A stretch of DNA of 64,000 nucleotides from Ancylobacter dichloromethanicus (GTDB lineage: Bacteria; Pseudomonadota; Alphaproteobacteria; Rhizobiales; Xanthobacteraceae): NCBI RefSeq assembly GCF_018390645.1, contig NZ_JAHBGC010000038.1, forward strand, positions 265,911 through 329,910, read 5' to 3'. The translations under genes were made by a program, and so were the position numbers. Of this stretch, positions 16,529 through 25,058 are shown piece after piece. The first letter of the stretch is position 1, and the number at the start of each line of letters is the position of its first letter. A model generated the notes under the pieces. The model was not told where the DNA came from. It ran no database searches and was given only the letters and a program-made list of their open reading frames with translations.

Positions 16529-17341
16529 ATGTCCGAGCGGACGGAGGCCGACATTCGGCGAACCAAACTGGCGTCCATGCTGTCAGCGCGCTTCTTGCGC
16601 ACCGGCTCCGTGGTCATCGCGCTGGTCGCGGCGTATTGGCTCTGCTGGCGTTTCGCTGAGGTGGATCTGGGCCGGCTGATAGATGGGCTTCCTCGCTTGT
16701 GGTCATGGACGCTCCGGGCATGGCCGCCGGACTTTTCCGACTTGGGCACGCTGCTCGAACGTGCCGCCGAGACTTTGGCGATGGCGACGCTCGGCACCAC
16801 GCTCGGGGGTATCATCGCGGTCCCGGTCTGCTTCCTCGCTGCGGCGAACACGGCTCCCAATCGGCTCATCTACGGCTTGGCGCGTGTCTCGCTCAACGCG
16901 CTGCGCGGCATCGACAGCTTCGTGTTCGCGCTTCTGTTCGTCGCGGCCGTAGGCCTCGGTCCCTTCGCCGGCGTTCTGGGCATAGGAGTACATTCCGCTG
17001 GCTCCATAGCAAAACTCTGGTCGGAGGCGGTCGAGACCGCGGCCGACGGACCTCTTGAGGCCGCGATGCTAAGCGGGGCATCAAAGTCGAAGGTGTTCGT
17101 CTTTGCGCTCCTGCCGGACGTCCTGCCATCCCTGGTGTCGACCCTGCTTTACGTCTGGGAGTTCAATGTTCGGGCGTCGACCGTGCTCGGTATCGTCGGC
17201 GCAGGCGGCATCGGTCAGGAGCTCAAGAACAACATCGATCTCCTCGCTTTTCCGCGGGTGTTGGCGATTCTTTTGGTGATCCTCGCGATGGTCACAATCA
17301 TCGATCGCTCGAGCGCGTGGTTGCGGGGCCGGCTGTCATGA
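16529..17341 (+). CDS. phnE: Phosphonate-type ABC transporter permease
   Basis: 270 residues from the ATG two nt after the binding-protein stop. Six or so membrane helices and the permease EAA-type loop (EAAMLSGASKSKVFVFALLPDVLP, residues near 175) are visible, together with LNALRGIDSFVFALLF and STVLGIVGAGGIGQEL, typical of PhnE. It forms the inner-membrane channel with the ATPase encoded next (4 nt overlap). Confidence 0.88.
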   Translation: MSERTEADIRRTKLASMLSARFLRTGSVVIALVAAYWLCWRFAEVDLGRLIDGLPRLWSWTLRAWPPDFSDLGTLLERAAETLAMATLGTTLGGIIAVPVCFLAAANTAPNRLIYGLARVSLNALRGIDSFVFALLFVAAVGLGPFAGVLGIGVHSAGSIAKLWSEAVETAADGPLEAAMLSGASKSKVFVFALLPDVLPSLVSTLLYVWEFNVRASTVLGIVGAGGIGQELKNNIDLLAFPRVLAILLVILAMVTIIDRSSAWLRGRLS

Positions 17342-18057
17342 GCGGCGACGCGGGCATCGAGGTCGTGGACCTGGCCAAGTCGTTCGGCGGCCGGCCGGTT
17401 TTCAGCGGTTTGTCCCTCCGTGTGGAGAAGGGCGAATTCGTCGCTCTCGTCGGCCCAAGCGGCGCCGGCAAGACGACGTTGTTGCGTTGTTTGGTCCGCC
17501 TGGTCGAAGCCGACGACGGCGAAATCTGGGTAGCGGGCAACGCGATGCATCGGCTCGGTGGCCGCGGACTTTCGGATGCCAGGCGACATATCGGTTTTAT
17601 CTTCCAGCAGTTCAATCTGGTCCGGAGGCGGTCGGCGCTCGACAACGTCATCGGCGGCAGGCTCGCGTCCATGCCCTTCTGGCGCGTGGCTCTGAGCCTG
17701 TACGACGTGTGGGATCTGCGGGCGGCCGAGCGGGCGCTGGCGCGGGTCGGCCTTCGCGACAGATCGCTCCTTCGGGCCGATAGACTCTCCGGCGGTCAGC
17801 AGCAACGGGTGGCCATCGCACGGGCGCTGGTTCAGGAGAGCAGCGTGCTGCTCGCCGACGAGCCGATAGCGAGCCTCGATCCGCACGCAGCCCGAGGCGT
17901 CCTGGCTCTTCTCCGCTCGCTCGCCCGCGACGACGGCCTGACCGTGCTGTGCAGCCTTCACCAGCACGACCTCGCGCGAGAATACGCCGATAGGGTCGTT
18001 GCGATCGAGGATCTGGGCAGCGCTCGCGCGCCCTGGCCGGCAAGACAGTCGATGTGA
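17338..18057 (+). CDS. phnC: Phosphonate-type ABC transporter ATP-binding protein
   Basis: 239 residues. Walker A GPSGAGKTTLL, Q-loop region IFQQFNLV, signature LSGGQQQRVAIARAL, Walker B VLLADEP and a switch histidine in SLHQHDLA are all present. VRRRSALDNVIGGRL is characteristic of PhnC. The ATG overlaps phnE by 4 nt. Gene order binding protein-permease-ATPase is unusual only in that canonical phn operons often start with phnC. Confidence 0.9.
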   Translation: MSGDAGIEVVDLAKSFGGRPVFSGLSLRVEKGEFVALVGPSGAGKTTLLRCLVRLVEADDGEIWVAGNAMHRLGGRGLSDARRHIGFIFQQFNLVRRRSALDNVIGGRLASMPFWRVALSLYDVWDLRAAERALARVGLRDRSLLRADRLSGGQQQRVAIARALVQESSVLLADEPIASLDPHAARGVLALLRSLARDDGLTVLCSLHQHDLAREYADRVVAIEDLGSARAPWPARQSM

Positions 18058-18068
18058 GGACGGAGATC

Positions 18069-18776
18069 ATGCGCCGCTACGCTCCCTATGTTCTAGTGGT
18101 CATGTTGGTGGCGGCGGTCATCTTAGTCCACTTCAGTGGCTTGACGGATATTCTCAGTCCTGAAGCGGTACTGGCCAAGCGTCAGGCGCTTCAGGACCTC
18201 GTCTCGTCACATCCCGTCCTCGCGCCCCTGACGTTCGCGTTGACCTATATGGCGGTCGCCGCTCTGTCGCTCCCGGTAGCGGCGCTCCTCAGCCTGCTCG
18301 GGGGTTTCCTTTTCGGCGTCTGGCTCGGGACCGTGCTGGTGCTGTCGTCCGCGACGGCGGGCGCGCTGATGGTCTTCCTCGTCGCGCGCAGCGCGTTCGG
18401 CGAACCGTTGCGGCGCAAGGCGGGGCCTCTCTACGCGAAGATCGCGGACAACATGCGGGAGAACGCCTTCGGGTACCTGCTGTTCATGCGGCTGGTGCCG
18501 CTGTTTCCGTTCTTCCTCGTCAATCTTGTTTCGGCCCTGTTCGACGTGAAGGTGCGCCAATTCGTGCTCGCGACGTTCCTCGGCATGGCTCCGGCCACTC
18601 TGATCTACGTCAATTTCGGACGTCAGATCGGCAACGTGACGAGCGTCCGAAGCCTGATGTCGCCGAGCGTATTGATCGCGCTGACCGGGCTCGGTCTGCT
18701 TGTCTTGGCGCCGGTCGTCTACAGGCAGTGGGCCAGGAGACGATCCGTTGCGGCGGCCGAGAAGATGGAGACGTGA
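18069..18776 (+). CDS. TVP38/TMEM64 (DedA-like) membrane protein
   Basis: 235 residues from the ATG at 18069, chosen over the GTG at 18054 because GGAG lies 5 nt upstream. It has a first helix at about 8-26 and a SNARE-associated/VTT domain with LLSLLGGFLFGVWLGTVL, FGYLLFMRLVPLFPFFLVNL and FLGMAPATLIYVNFGRQIG. VTT-domain proteins are linked to lipid scrambling or undecaprenyl-phosphate handling. Genes of this family often sit beside mercuric-reductase-like flavoproteins, as here. The role in this operon is unknown. Confidence 0.88.
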   Translation: MRRYAPYVLVVMLVAAVILVHFSGLTDILSPEAVLAKRQALQDLVSSHPVLAPLTFALTYMAVAALSLPVAALLSLLGGFLFGVWLGTVLVLSSATAGALMVFLVARSAFGEPLRRKAGPLYAKIADNMRENAFGYLLFMRLVPLFPFFLVNLVSALFDVKVRQFVLATFLGMAPATLIYVNFGRQIGNVTSVRSLMSPSVLIALTGLGLLVLAPVVYRQWARRRSVAAAEKMET

Positions 18777-18779
18777 TCC

Positions 18780-20210
18780 ATGGCAGAATCGACGTTCGAC
18801 GTCTGCGTCATAGGGGCCGGAGCCGCGGGACTTTCAGTGGCCGCAGGCGCGTCCCAGCTCGGCCTGAAGACCGTTCTGATCGAGCGTAGTCAAATGGGCG
18901 GCGAGTGTCTCAATTCCGGATGCGTGCCTTCCAAGGCGTTGCTAGCTGCCGCGAAGGCGGCGCATCGCTGCGAGTTCACCGGGATCCCGGGCGTATCGGG
19001 CCAGCCCCCTCGAGTTGATTTCGCCGCGATCAAGGACGGCCTGCGCGGCGTGATCGCAACCATCGCACCCCACGATTCCGTCGAACGGTTCCGGGGTCTC
19101 GGCGTCACCGTGCATAGAGACACGGCCCGGTTCCTCGACGCGAGATCGATTCAGGTCGGGGCCATCAGATTGCAGGCCCGGCGGTTCGTCATCGCGACGG
19201 GCTCGAAACCCGCCGTACCGAATATACCGGGACTGGACCGCTCCAAAATCCTCACGAACGACAATGTGTTCGACTTGCGGAACAAGCCCGATCATCTCGT
19301 CATCATCGGAGGTGGTCCGATAGGTGTCGAGATGGCCGTCGCCCATCGACGGCTGGGGAGCTCCGTCACCGTCGTTGAGCGCGCTTCGATCCTACCGCAT
19401 GACGAACCTGAGCTCGTCGACAAGCTTCGCGACATAATGCGCGGCGAGGGTATATCGCTGCAGGAGAATGTCGAGATCACGTCGATCGATCATCCTTTCG
19501 GAGGCGTCGTCGTGCGACTCCGGAAGGATGGTGCGGATTACGCGGTGTCGGGCTCGCACCTGCTCGTCGCGGCCGGCCGCGAGCCCGTCTTCGACGATCT
19601 GGGTCTGGAAGCTGCGGGGATCGCTCACGACCCGAAGGGCATCCTCGTCGACGCAAGGCTACGAACCAGCCAACGGCACGTCTTCGCGCTCGGCGACGTG
19701 ATCGACGCGCCTCGTTTCACCCACGCAGCCGGCTATCAGGCGGGCATCGTGGTGCGGAATCTCGCGTTCCGTCTTCCGGCCAAGGCGCATTATGAAGCAT
19801 TGCCGTGGGTGACCTACTCGGATCCCGAACTGGCTCATGTCGGCCTGACCGAGGCGAAGGCGCGCGAGCGCTACGACGGGAAGGTCCGGATCGAGCGCGT
19901 TCCGTTGAAGGGCAACGACCGCGCCGTCACGGAGCGTCATCCGGAGGGAGAGATCAAGATCGTTTTGGGCTCCCACGCCCGGGTACTCGGAGCTTCGATC
20001 CTAGCCCCTGCGGCGGGAGAGATGATCGGGCTCTGGTGTCTGGCAGTTTCGCGGAAGCTTACCTTGAGGGCGATTACCGATCTCATGTTGCCTTATCCGA
20101 CCATGGGCGAGATCGGAAAGGCGGCCGCGAGCCGGTACTACCAGCCGACACTGTTCGGCGAGCGGACAAGGCGACTGGTCGGCGCTCTCCAGTGGCTGCC
20201 GCCATGGTAG
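18780..20210 (+). CDS. Mercuric-reductase-like pyridine nucleotide-disulfide oxidoreductase
   Basis: 476 residues. FAD-binding VIGAGAAGLSVAAG, the redox-active disulfide GGECLNSGCVPSKALL (Cys43, Cys48), NAD(P)-binding IIGGGPIGVEMA, second FAD motif FALGDVIDAP, and a C-terminal dimerisation domain. It lacks an N-terminal metal-binding domain and the C-terminal vicinal cysteines of true mercuric reductase, so it is more likely a reductase of unknown substrate that travels with TVP38 genes. It starts 3 nt after the TVP38 stop. Confidence 0.88.
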   Translation: MAESTFDVCVIGAGAAGLSVAAGASQLGLKTVLIERSQMGGECLNSGCVPSKALLAAAKAAHRCEFTGIPGVSGQPPRVDFAAIKDGLRGVIATIAPHDSVERFRGLGVTVHRDTARFLDARSIQVGAIRLQARRFVIATGSKPAVPNIPGLDRSKILTNDNVFDLRNKPDHLVIIGGGPIGVEMAVAHRRLGSSVTVVERASILPHDEPELVDKLRDIMRGEGISLQENVEITSIDHPFGGVVVRLRKDGADYAVSGSHLLVAAGREPVFDDLGLEAAGIAHDPKGILVDARLRTSQRHVFALGDVIDAPRFTHAAGYQAGIVVRNLAFRLPAKAHYEALPWVTYSDPELAHVGLTEAKARERYDGKVRIERVPLKGNDRAVTERHPEGEIKIVLGSHARVLGASILAPAAGEMIGLWCLAVSRKLTLRAITDLMLPYPTMGEIGKAAASRYYQPTLFGERTRRLVGALQWLPPW

Positions 20211-21388
20211 CGTTGCCCACGCTTCCTCGACAGGTTGTTCTGGTGGGGGCCGGGCATGCGCATGTCGAGGTCCTGAGGTCGTTCGCGACCTCGCCGATGG
20301 CCGACGTGCGCCTGACGCTGGTCTCACGCTCCCAGACTACACCGTATTCAGGCATGTTGCCGGGCGTGGTCGCTGGCCTGTACCGGAAAGAGGACGCCTA
20401 CATCGACGCGCTCGCGCTCGCGACCGCCGCGGGAGCGACCTTTCTCCGGACGGAAGCCGTGGGCATCGATCTGCGATCGCAGCACGTGTCCTGTCGCGAT
20501 GGGGCGCCGTTGCCCTACGACATTGTGTCCCTCGACGTCGGTTCGACGCCTAATACCGAAGGCGTCACCGGCGCCGCCGAACACGCAATCCCGGTAAAGC
20601 CGATCGACGCCTTTCTGAGCCGTTTCGAGCCCCTTCGCGCGCGTATCAGAGAGAGACCGGGCCGTATCGTCATCGTCGTCGGCGGCGCTGCGGGAGTCGA
20701 GCTCGCGTTTTCGGTCCATCGCAGGCTAACGGCCGAAGTGATCGACGCCGGTCTGCGCTCCCGGCCCTTGAAGTTTACGCTACTCTGCGCGTCCGACCGC
20801 ATCCTGCCCGAATTTCCACGGGCATTCCGGCAGCGGTGCAGGCGCATACTCGACGACAGAGGCATCGAAGTCCTCGAGAACGCACGCGTGAGCGCCGTTC
20901 TACCCGGAACAGTCGAACTCACGGATGGCCGCAACGTGGCCGCTGACGAGGCACTTTGGGTGACTGAGGCGGCCGCTCCGAGCTGGCTGCGAGCGAGCGG
21001 ACTGGTCGTGGACGAACGCGGCTTCGCCGTCGTGGACGGAACGTTACGGGCATCCGGACACGACAACATCTTCGCGGCCGGTGACGTCGCTGCCTTTCAA
21101 CCGCGCAAGCTGCCGAAATCCGGAGTGTATGCAGTCCGGCAAGGCCCCGTTTTGGCCCGTAACATCCGCCGGCTTCTCGCCAATGAAACGCTCGCGGAGT
21201 ATTCGCCGCAGCAGCAAACGCTCTACCTTCTGTCCACGGGAGAGAGACACGCGATCGGCACGCGAAACGGCCTCGTCTTGGAGGGCGATTGGGTCTGGTC
21301 GTTCAAGAACTGGTTGGACCGCCGCTTCGTGGGCAAATATCGGATTGACGGCGCTGCGCCCCTCGATCGCGGTAGCCCCCGCGGTTAG
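20204..21388 (+). CDS. FAD-dependent oxidoreductase resembling the NDH-2/SelD-fused flavoprotein
   Basis: 394 residues from the ATG at 20204, which overlaps the previous gene by 7 nt. VVLVGAGHAHVEVL starts the FAD domain, with TPYSGMLPGVVAGLY close behind; IVIVVGGAAGVELAF is the NAD(P) motif and NIFAAGDVAAF the second FAD motif. This H-A-H-V-E-V type is the flavoprotein found fused to SelD in some bacteria, but here it stands alone and no selD is seen. Its electron acceptor is unknown. The 3' end overlaps the convergent CDP-alcohol transferase by 4 nt. Confidence 0.82.
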   Translation: MVALPTLPRQVVLVGAGHAHVEVLRSFATSPMADVRLTLVSRSQTTPYSGMLPGVVAGLYRKEDAYIDALALATAAGATFLRTEAVGIDLRSQHVSCRDGAPLPYDIVSLDVGSTPNTEGVTGAAEHAIPVKPIDAFLSRFEPLRARIRERPGRIVIVVGGAAGVELAFSVHRRLTAEVIDAGLRSRPLKFTLLCASDRILPEFPRAFRQRCRRILDDRGIEVLENARVSAVLPGTVELTDGRNVAADEALWVTEAAAPSWLRASGLVVDERGFAVVDGTLRASGHDNIFAAGDVAAFQPRKLPKSGVYAVRQGPVLARNIRRLLANETLAEYSPQQQTLYLLSTGERHAIGTRNGLVLEGDWVWSFKNWLDRRFVGKYRIDGAAPLDRGSPRG

Positions 21389-21999
21389 TTGCGCTCGGAG
21401 AAGGCGGCCCAACCCCAGACCCAGCGCGTTACCGTCGTGATGAGACAGAGCGCCGCAAAGGACCACGCGAGTGCTGGGAACCAGTCCGGCAACAGGCACA
21501 TGAGTGCGAAGAAGGCGATCGTCTCGGCGCCCTCGGTGAGGCCGCCCAGGTAATGCAGCCCCTTGTGGGGAAACGCGGCCGACGAAATTCCGCGTCGTTC
21601 GGCTATGACCGCGAATGCGAGGAAGCTGCTCGCCGTCCCCATGAAGCCGACCAGGAGCCCGCACGCGGCCAACGCATTGCGGGCGGGATCGGCGAGCGCG
21701 AAGCCGAACGGAACCAACGCGTAGAACACGAAATCGAGAGCTACATCGAGAAAGGCTCCGCGGTCCGTCGGCCCAGTCAGGCGTGCGACCGCGCCGTCCA
21801 AACCGTCCAGCAGCCTGTTCGACAACAGCAGCACCAGGGCGGGCAGGTAAGCACGCAAAGCAAGCAAGGCCACTCCGCCCAGGCCGACTGCGAAGCCCAA
21901 CATGGTGAGCGCGTCGGCCGAGACGCCAGCGCCTGCGAGTGTGCGAGCCGGAGCCGCAAGCGCCGTCTTCATCACGGGCTGGAATCGACGATCGAACAT
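21385..21999 (-). CDS. CDP-alcohol phosphatidyltransferase
   Basis: 204 residues with about six membrane helices. The family signature DG-x2-AR-x8-G-x3-D-x3-D is visible in LLDGLDGAVARL, GPTDRGAF and LDVALDF (about residues 65-93). Such enzymes join CDP-diacylglycerol, or another CDP-alcohol, to an alcohol head group. It is likely transcribed from the SigF-type box at 22378-22402. Because known arsenolipids carry an arsenosugar on a phosphatidylglycerol-like backbone, this enzyme could make such a lipid; that is inference. Confidence 0.87.
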   Translation of the reverse strand: MFDRRFQPVMKTALAAPARTLAGAGVSADALTMLGFAVGLGGVALLALRAYLPALVLLLSNRLLDGLDGAVARLTGPTDRGAFLDVALDFVFYALVPFGFALADPARNALAACGLLVGFMGTASSFLAFAVIAERRGISSAAFPHKGLHYLGGLTEGAETIAFFALMCLLPDWFPALAWSFAALCLITTVTRWVWGWAAFSERN

Positions 22000-22060
22000 C
22001 GGTGGTTCCCTCCAGCGCTATGTGTTCGGATCCTATCACGGGGCGAGCGCAGCGGATGGT

Positions 22061-22297
22061 TTAGCGCCGCCGAGGCTTGCGCTGCATGGTCGTCCGCAGG
22101 GACTCGAGCGAGACCGCGAGCTTGTTTCGCAGTCGTTCGCCAGCTTCGATCGCGGTCGCCTGGAATTCGAGTGCGTCCGCGGCGGCCGAGATGATCTCGC
22201 CGGGCTCGCGGTGCAACGTCTGCACCAGCGGACCTCGGCCGGAGCAGGACGCCGCGCTGCGGACTGGCTTCCGCAGGATCGACGTGTAGAGGCGCAA
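22061..22297 (-). CDS. Small basic protein of unknown function
   Basis: 78 residues, possible TTG start at 22297, between the minus-strand promoter and the CDP-alcohol transferase (61 nt upstream of it). The C-terminal half (EPGEIISAAADALEFQATAI, then GERLRNKLAVSLESLRTTM) reads like a real amphipathic helix, and the tail is KPRRR. No ribosome-binding site is obvious and I do not recognise the family. An overlapping frame (22036-22332) looks less protein-like. Confidence 0.35.
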   Translation of the reverse strand: MRLYTSILRKPVRSAASCSGRGPLVQTLHREPGEIISAAADALEFQATAIEAGERLRNKLAVSLESLRTTMQRKPRRR

Positions 22298-22377
22298 GGG
22301 TCGGGATCCCGATTGATCACTGAAGTCCTCACAGACGCTTGCGGCCGATGCTGACGGCTAACTGTCCTGCCAAGCGT

Positions 22378-22402
22378 TTCGTGGCGTGCCCGAAAAGGTT
22401 AC
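22378..22402 (-). promoter_or_regulatory. SigF-type promoter toward the CDP-alcohol transferase
   Basis: GTAACC (22402-22397), 15 nt, CGAA on the minus strand, followed by AC rather than CT. It is 36 nt from a plus-strand box, forming a divergent pair. The 314-bp gap 22298-22611 holds nothing else I recognise. Confidence 0.75.
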
Positions 22403-22438
22403 CTGGCCCGGTCGAATCGAAAGCACCTGATGGCAGAC

Positions 22439-22464
22439 GTAACCTTTGCCCTCCTTGCGTCGAA
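22439..22464 (+). promoter_or_regulatory. SigF-type promoter for the DUF3047-DUF427 genes
   Basis: GTAACC, 16 nt, CGAACT; perfect match, 147 nt before the DUF3047 start. Divergent partner of the box at 22378-22402. Confidence 0.83.
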
Positions 22465-22611
22465 CTCTCTCCGCGGACGTACCTACGCGCATTCAGCGGA
22501 GATGGTCGCAGCCCGGACTATCTCCGCGCAGGGCGGCGGTGCGTGCCGGCCTATGAGTAGCCCCGGCGGCACGCACCGTTGCTTTTCTAGCCTCATCGCA
22601 AGGTTTGCTGG

Positions 22612-23271
22612 ATGTTTTCACGCCTGATCTGGTTTCTGCTGTTTCCAGCGGTGTTGCATGCCGGCATCGCAGCGTCGGCCGAGCAGCGCTTTCCTGTAAC
22701 CCAATTCTGGAAAGGCGCTTGGGGTGCCTGGGAAGCAAAGGCCTTCAAGGGCGAAACGGCCTACGCCTTCACTTTCGATCCCGATCTGAACCTAACGGTT
22801 CTCGAAGCAACTTCGCGAGCTGCCGCGTCGGGGCGCTTTCGGAGGATTGAGGTCGATCTGGTGAAGACGCCCTTCCTGAACTGGTCATGGAAGGTTACTC
22901 AACCAGTGACGGGCGTCGACGAGAACACCAAGGCCGGAGATGACTTCGCCGCGCGCATCTACGTCGTCGTGGAGCGCGGTCCATTAGGGTTGCGTTCGTT
23001 GTCCATGAATTACGTCTGGGCAGCCCAACATCCGGTCGGAGCAGCGTGGCCCAGCCCGTTCACTAGCAACGTCCGACTTCTGGCGACGGATTCTGGTACA
23101 TCGCGCCTGAATTCTTGGGTCAACCACAAGCGCAACGTACGGGAAGATTTGAAACAGCAGTTCGGTGAGGATATTCGGTCCATCGATGTCGTCGCCATAA
23201 TGACTGACACCGATAATTCGGGTCAACGCGCTCACGCATTCTATGGCGATATCTGGTTCTCTTCGCAGTAG
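22612..23271 (+). CDS. DUF3047 exported protein
   Basis: 219 residues with a signal peptide (about 1-23, ending IAASA). The body has DUF3047 features: FRRIEVDLVKTPFLNWSWKV, DDFAARIYVVVE, LSMNYVWAAQHPVG and VVAIMTDTDNSGQRAHAFYGDIWF. The function of DUF3047 is unknown; it is a periplasmic beta-rich domain. Likely first gene after the box at 22439-22464, with DUF427 112 nt downstream. Confidence 0.88.
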   Translation: MFSRLIWFLLFPAVLHAGIAASAEQRFPVTQFWKGAWGAWEAKAFKGETAYAFTFDPDLNLTVLEATSRAAASGRFRRIEVDLVKTPFLNWSWKVTQPVTGVDENTKAGDDFAARIYVVVERGPLGLRSLSMNYVWAAQHPVGAAWPSPFTSNVRLLATDSGTSRLNSWVNHKRNVREDLKQQFGEDIRSIDVVAIMTDTDNSGQRAHAFYGDIWFSSQ

Positions 23272-23382
23272 TCGAATCGGCGCTGGCGTTCGCGGTCTAG
23301 CGTCGGCGCTCGCGGCCGAGCAATTCGAAGTTGGTTTTCACGGGTTTTCGGCAGTGATGAAGCATATGCAGGAGGTAGTCGC

Positions 23383-23673
23383 ATGATGAAGGCTGTCTGG
23401 AACGGAGCGGTCATCGCTGAGGCCGACAAGACGGAGATTGTCGAGGGCAATCATTATTTTCCGCCGGAGTCGTTGCGGAAAGAATTCTTTCGGCCCAGCG
23501 ATACTCAAACGGTCTGCCCGTGGAAGGGAACTGCCAACTACTACTCGATTGTCGTCGGTGACAAGGTCAACGCCGACGCGGCTTGGTACTATCCCACGCC
23601 CAAGAGCGCGGCGAGCCAGATTGCGGGGAAGGTTGCGTTCTGGAAGGGTGTGCGAGTTGAGGCTGCGCAATAG
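23383..23673 (+). CDS. DUF427 protein
   Basis: 96 residues, normal for this small domain. VWNGAVIAEADKTEIVEGNH, YFPPESLRKEFF, then CPWKGTANYYSIVVG and AAWYYPTPK are typical of DUF427. The family has a small beta-tent fold and no assigned function. ATG-ATG at the start, with GGAGG just upstream. No separate promoter box is seen, so it probably shares the DUF3047 transcript. Confidence 0.88.
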   Translation: MMKAVWNGAVIAEADKTEIVEGNHYFPPESLRKEFFRPSDTQTVCPWKGTANYYSIVVGDKVNADAAWYYPTPKSAASQIAGKVAFWKGVRVEAAQ

Positions 23674-23822
23674 CACCGTCCCTTCCGGGAGAGCGCATCT
23701 CATGGTCCCGTTCATGATCCAGGAGATGCAGACGATCTTGCACAGTCGCGGTGTCAGGCAACCCCATTTGTTGGGCCGCAAGCATATATGCGGGATTATC
23801 CAGGGGAACGGATCGTCGGTGC

Positions 23823-24617
23823 TTATGGATGTGCTGCATCCCCGTCCGGTTGGCGAGCAGCCTCCCGCTCCCATTGGAGAGTTCTGAAGTCGAAATTGCC
23901 ATCGATTGTCGGCTTCACGATTCGGAAATAGGGCGACACATCGAAGTCGCGCGGGACGAAGAGGGAATGGTGACGGATGTGCAAAATCTCGTCCATGCAG
24001 CCGGGACATTCCTGGGTCGCCGCCGCGCGATACTCGATTGTCGGAAGAATTGGATAATTCACCGACTGGAAAGCTTGAGCAATAAGCGTCGAGCAAATCG
24101 CTCTGGTGGGATCTCCGCTTCCGAGCGCGATCATCCGTCGGCGAAAGTGGAACGGCACTGGGGGCGTTGGGAACAGGTAGCGTGCAAGGTCGACGATATT
24201 CCTGAGATCGTAGCGGTGCCCTAAGCGGCTGATCGCGAAATCGACGACCGCTCGGCATTCTGCTTCGTTCAACCCGACCGGTCGGCATATTCGCGTCGGC
24301 ATTCCCACGAATTCCTCGAAGCCGACGCTACGAACACCTGCCACGAGATCGGCTTCGACGAAGCAATGCGTCGGGTCAGAAAATAACTCTGAGCCGGGCG
24401 GCCCGACATAGAGGGCCGCGTGCGACCACGTCGACTGGGTTAGGTACTTAATGGCGGTGCCGACCCTCGAATTGCCGTCTACCAACACCACGTCAGCGGG
24501 CTCGAGGCAATTCATCAGTTGATCCGGCATCGTCAGCGGGGTTGAGCTGTGGGTGTGTCGCTCGCCGCTCAGAAATCTGGCGAGGGTATGACCAATCCTG
24601 GCCAATAGACGGTTCAT
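23823..24617 (-). CDS. YiiX/YebB-like NlpC/P60-type cysteine hydrolase
   Basis: 264 residues from ATG 24617; a GTG at 24626 is an alternative. The papain-like permuted NlpC/P60 fold is suggested by LEPADVVLVDGNSRVGTAIK, STWSHAALYVG (catalytic His region), FVEAD and RAICSTLIAQAFQSV, where the Cys could be catalytic. YiiX-like enzymes are amidases acting on lipid- or peptide-linked amides. It has its own SigF-type box at 24657-24682, so it is a single-gene member of the regulon. Substrate unknown. Confidence 0.8.
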   Translation of the reverse strand: MNRLLARIGHTLARFLSGERHTHSSTPLTMPDQLMNCLEPADVVLVDGNSRVGTAIKYLTQSTWSHAALYVGPPGSELFSDPTHCFVEADLVAGVRSVGFEEFVGMPTRICRPVGLNEAECRAVVDFAISRLGHRYDLRNIVDLARYLFPTPPVPFHFRRRMIALGSGDPTRAICSTLIAQAFQSVNYPILPTIEYRAAATQECPGCMDEILHIRHHSLFVPRDFDVSPYFRIVKPTIDGNFDFRTLQWEREAARQPDGDAAHP

Positions 24618-24656
24618 GCCTCTCACCGGTATCGATCACTATCTTATGTTCATAGA

Positions 24657-24682
24657 TTCGTTGTGAGCGGCATTAGGGTTAC
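24657..24682 (-). promoter_or_regulatory. SigF-type promoter for the YiiX-like gene
   Basis: GTAACC (24682-24677), 16 nt, CGAATC on the minus strand, 39 nt before the ATG. The gap 24618-25058 (441 bp) holds this box and the plus-strand box at 24968. Its middle (about 24690-24790, minus strand) has a short open stretch containing LGYRISDRTIRDFAVRKLI that may be a gene fragment. Confidence 0.83.
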
Positions 24683-24967
24683 GTTCGGTTTGAAGTTGAT
24701 CGGATCAGTTTGCGCACGGCGAAATCCCTGATCGTCCTGTCGGAGATGCGATAGCCTAGGCGGTCAAGCTCGGGAGGCCAACCGCCTTCACCGATGTCTG
24801 CGCTTGGTTCTGCGTTTGCGCCGCCCCCCTCGCTCCCGAACAATCGGTCGGAGATACGCCCATGCCGGAAGGATCAGCACTGCACTTCACCTGGATTTGA
24901 TCAGGCGCATCCCCTTGAATGCGGGCTACTTCCAGCGTGCCGTCCCGGACAACGCCCTCCAGCCAGC

Positions 24968-24993
24968 GTAACCTTCCGCCGATCGGCTTCGAA
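24968..24993 (+). promoter_or_regulatory. SigF-type promoter for the thioredoxin-CcdA genes
   Basis: GTAACC, 16 nt, CGAACT; perfect match, 65 nt before the thioredoxin ATG. Confidence 0.85.
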
Positions 24994-25058
24994 CTCTGAC
25001 ATAGGGGCATCGGCGTCGCCAGACGCCGAGCGTGCTCAACTGTCATTGGGAGATCAGG

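Noticed and set aside
24756-25046. Possible 96-residue minus-strand gene
   Set aside because: It would cover the perfect SigF-type box at 24968-24993 and shows no recognisable motif; protein-like character is weak.
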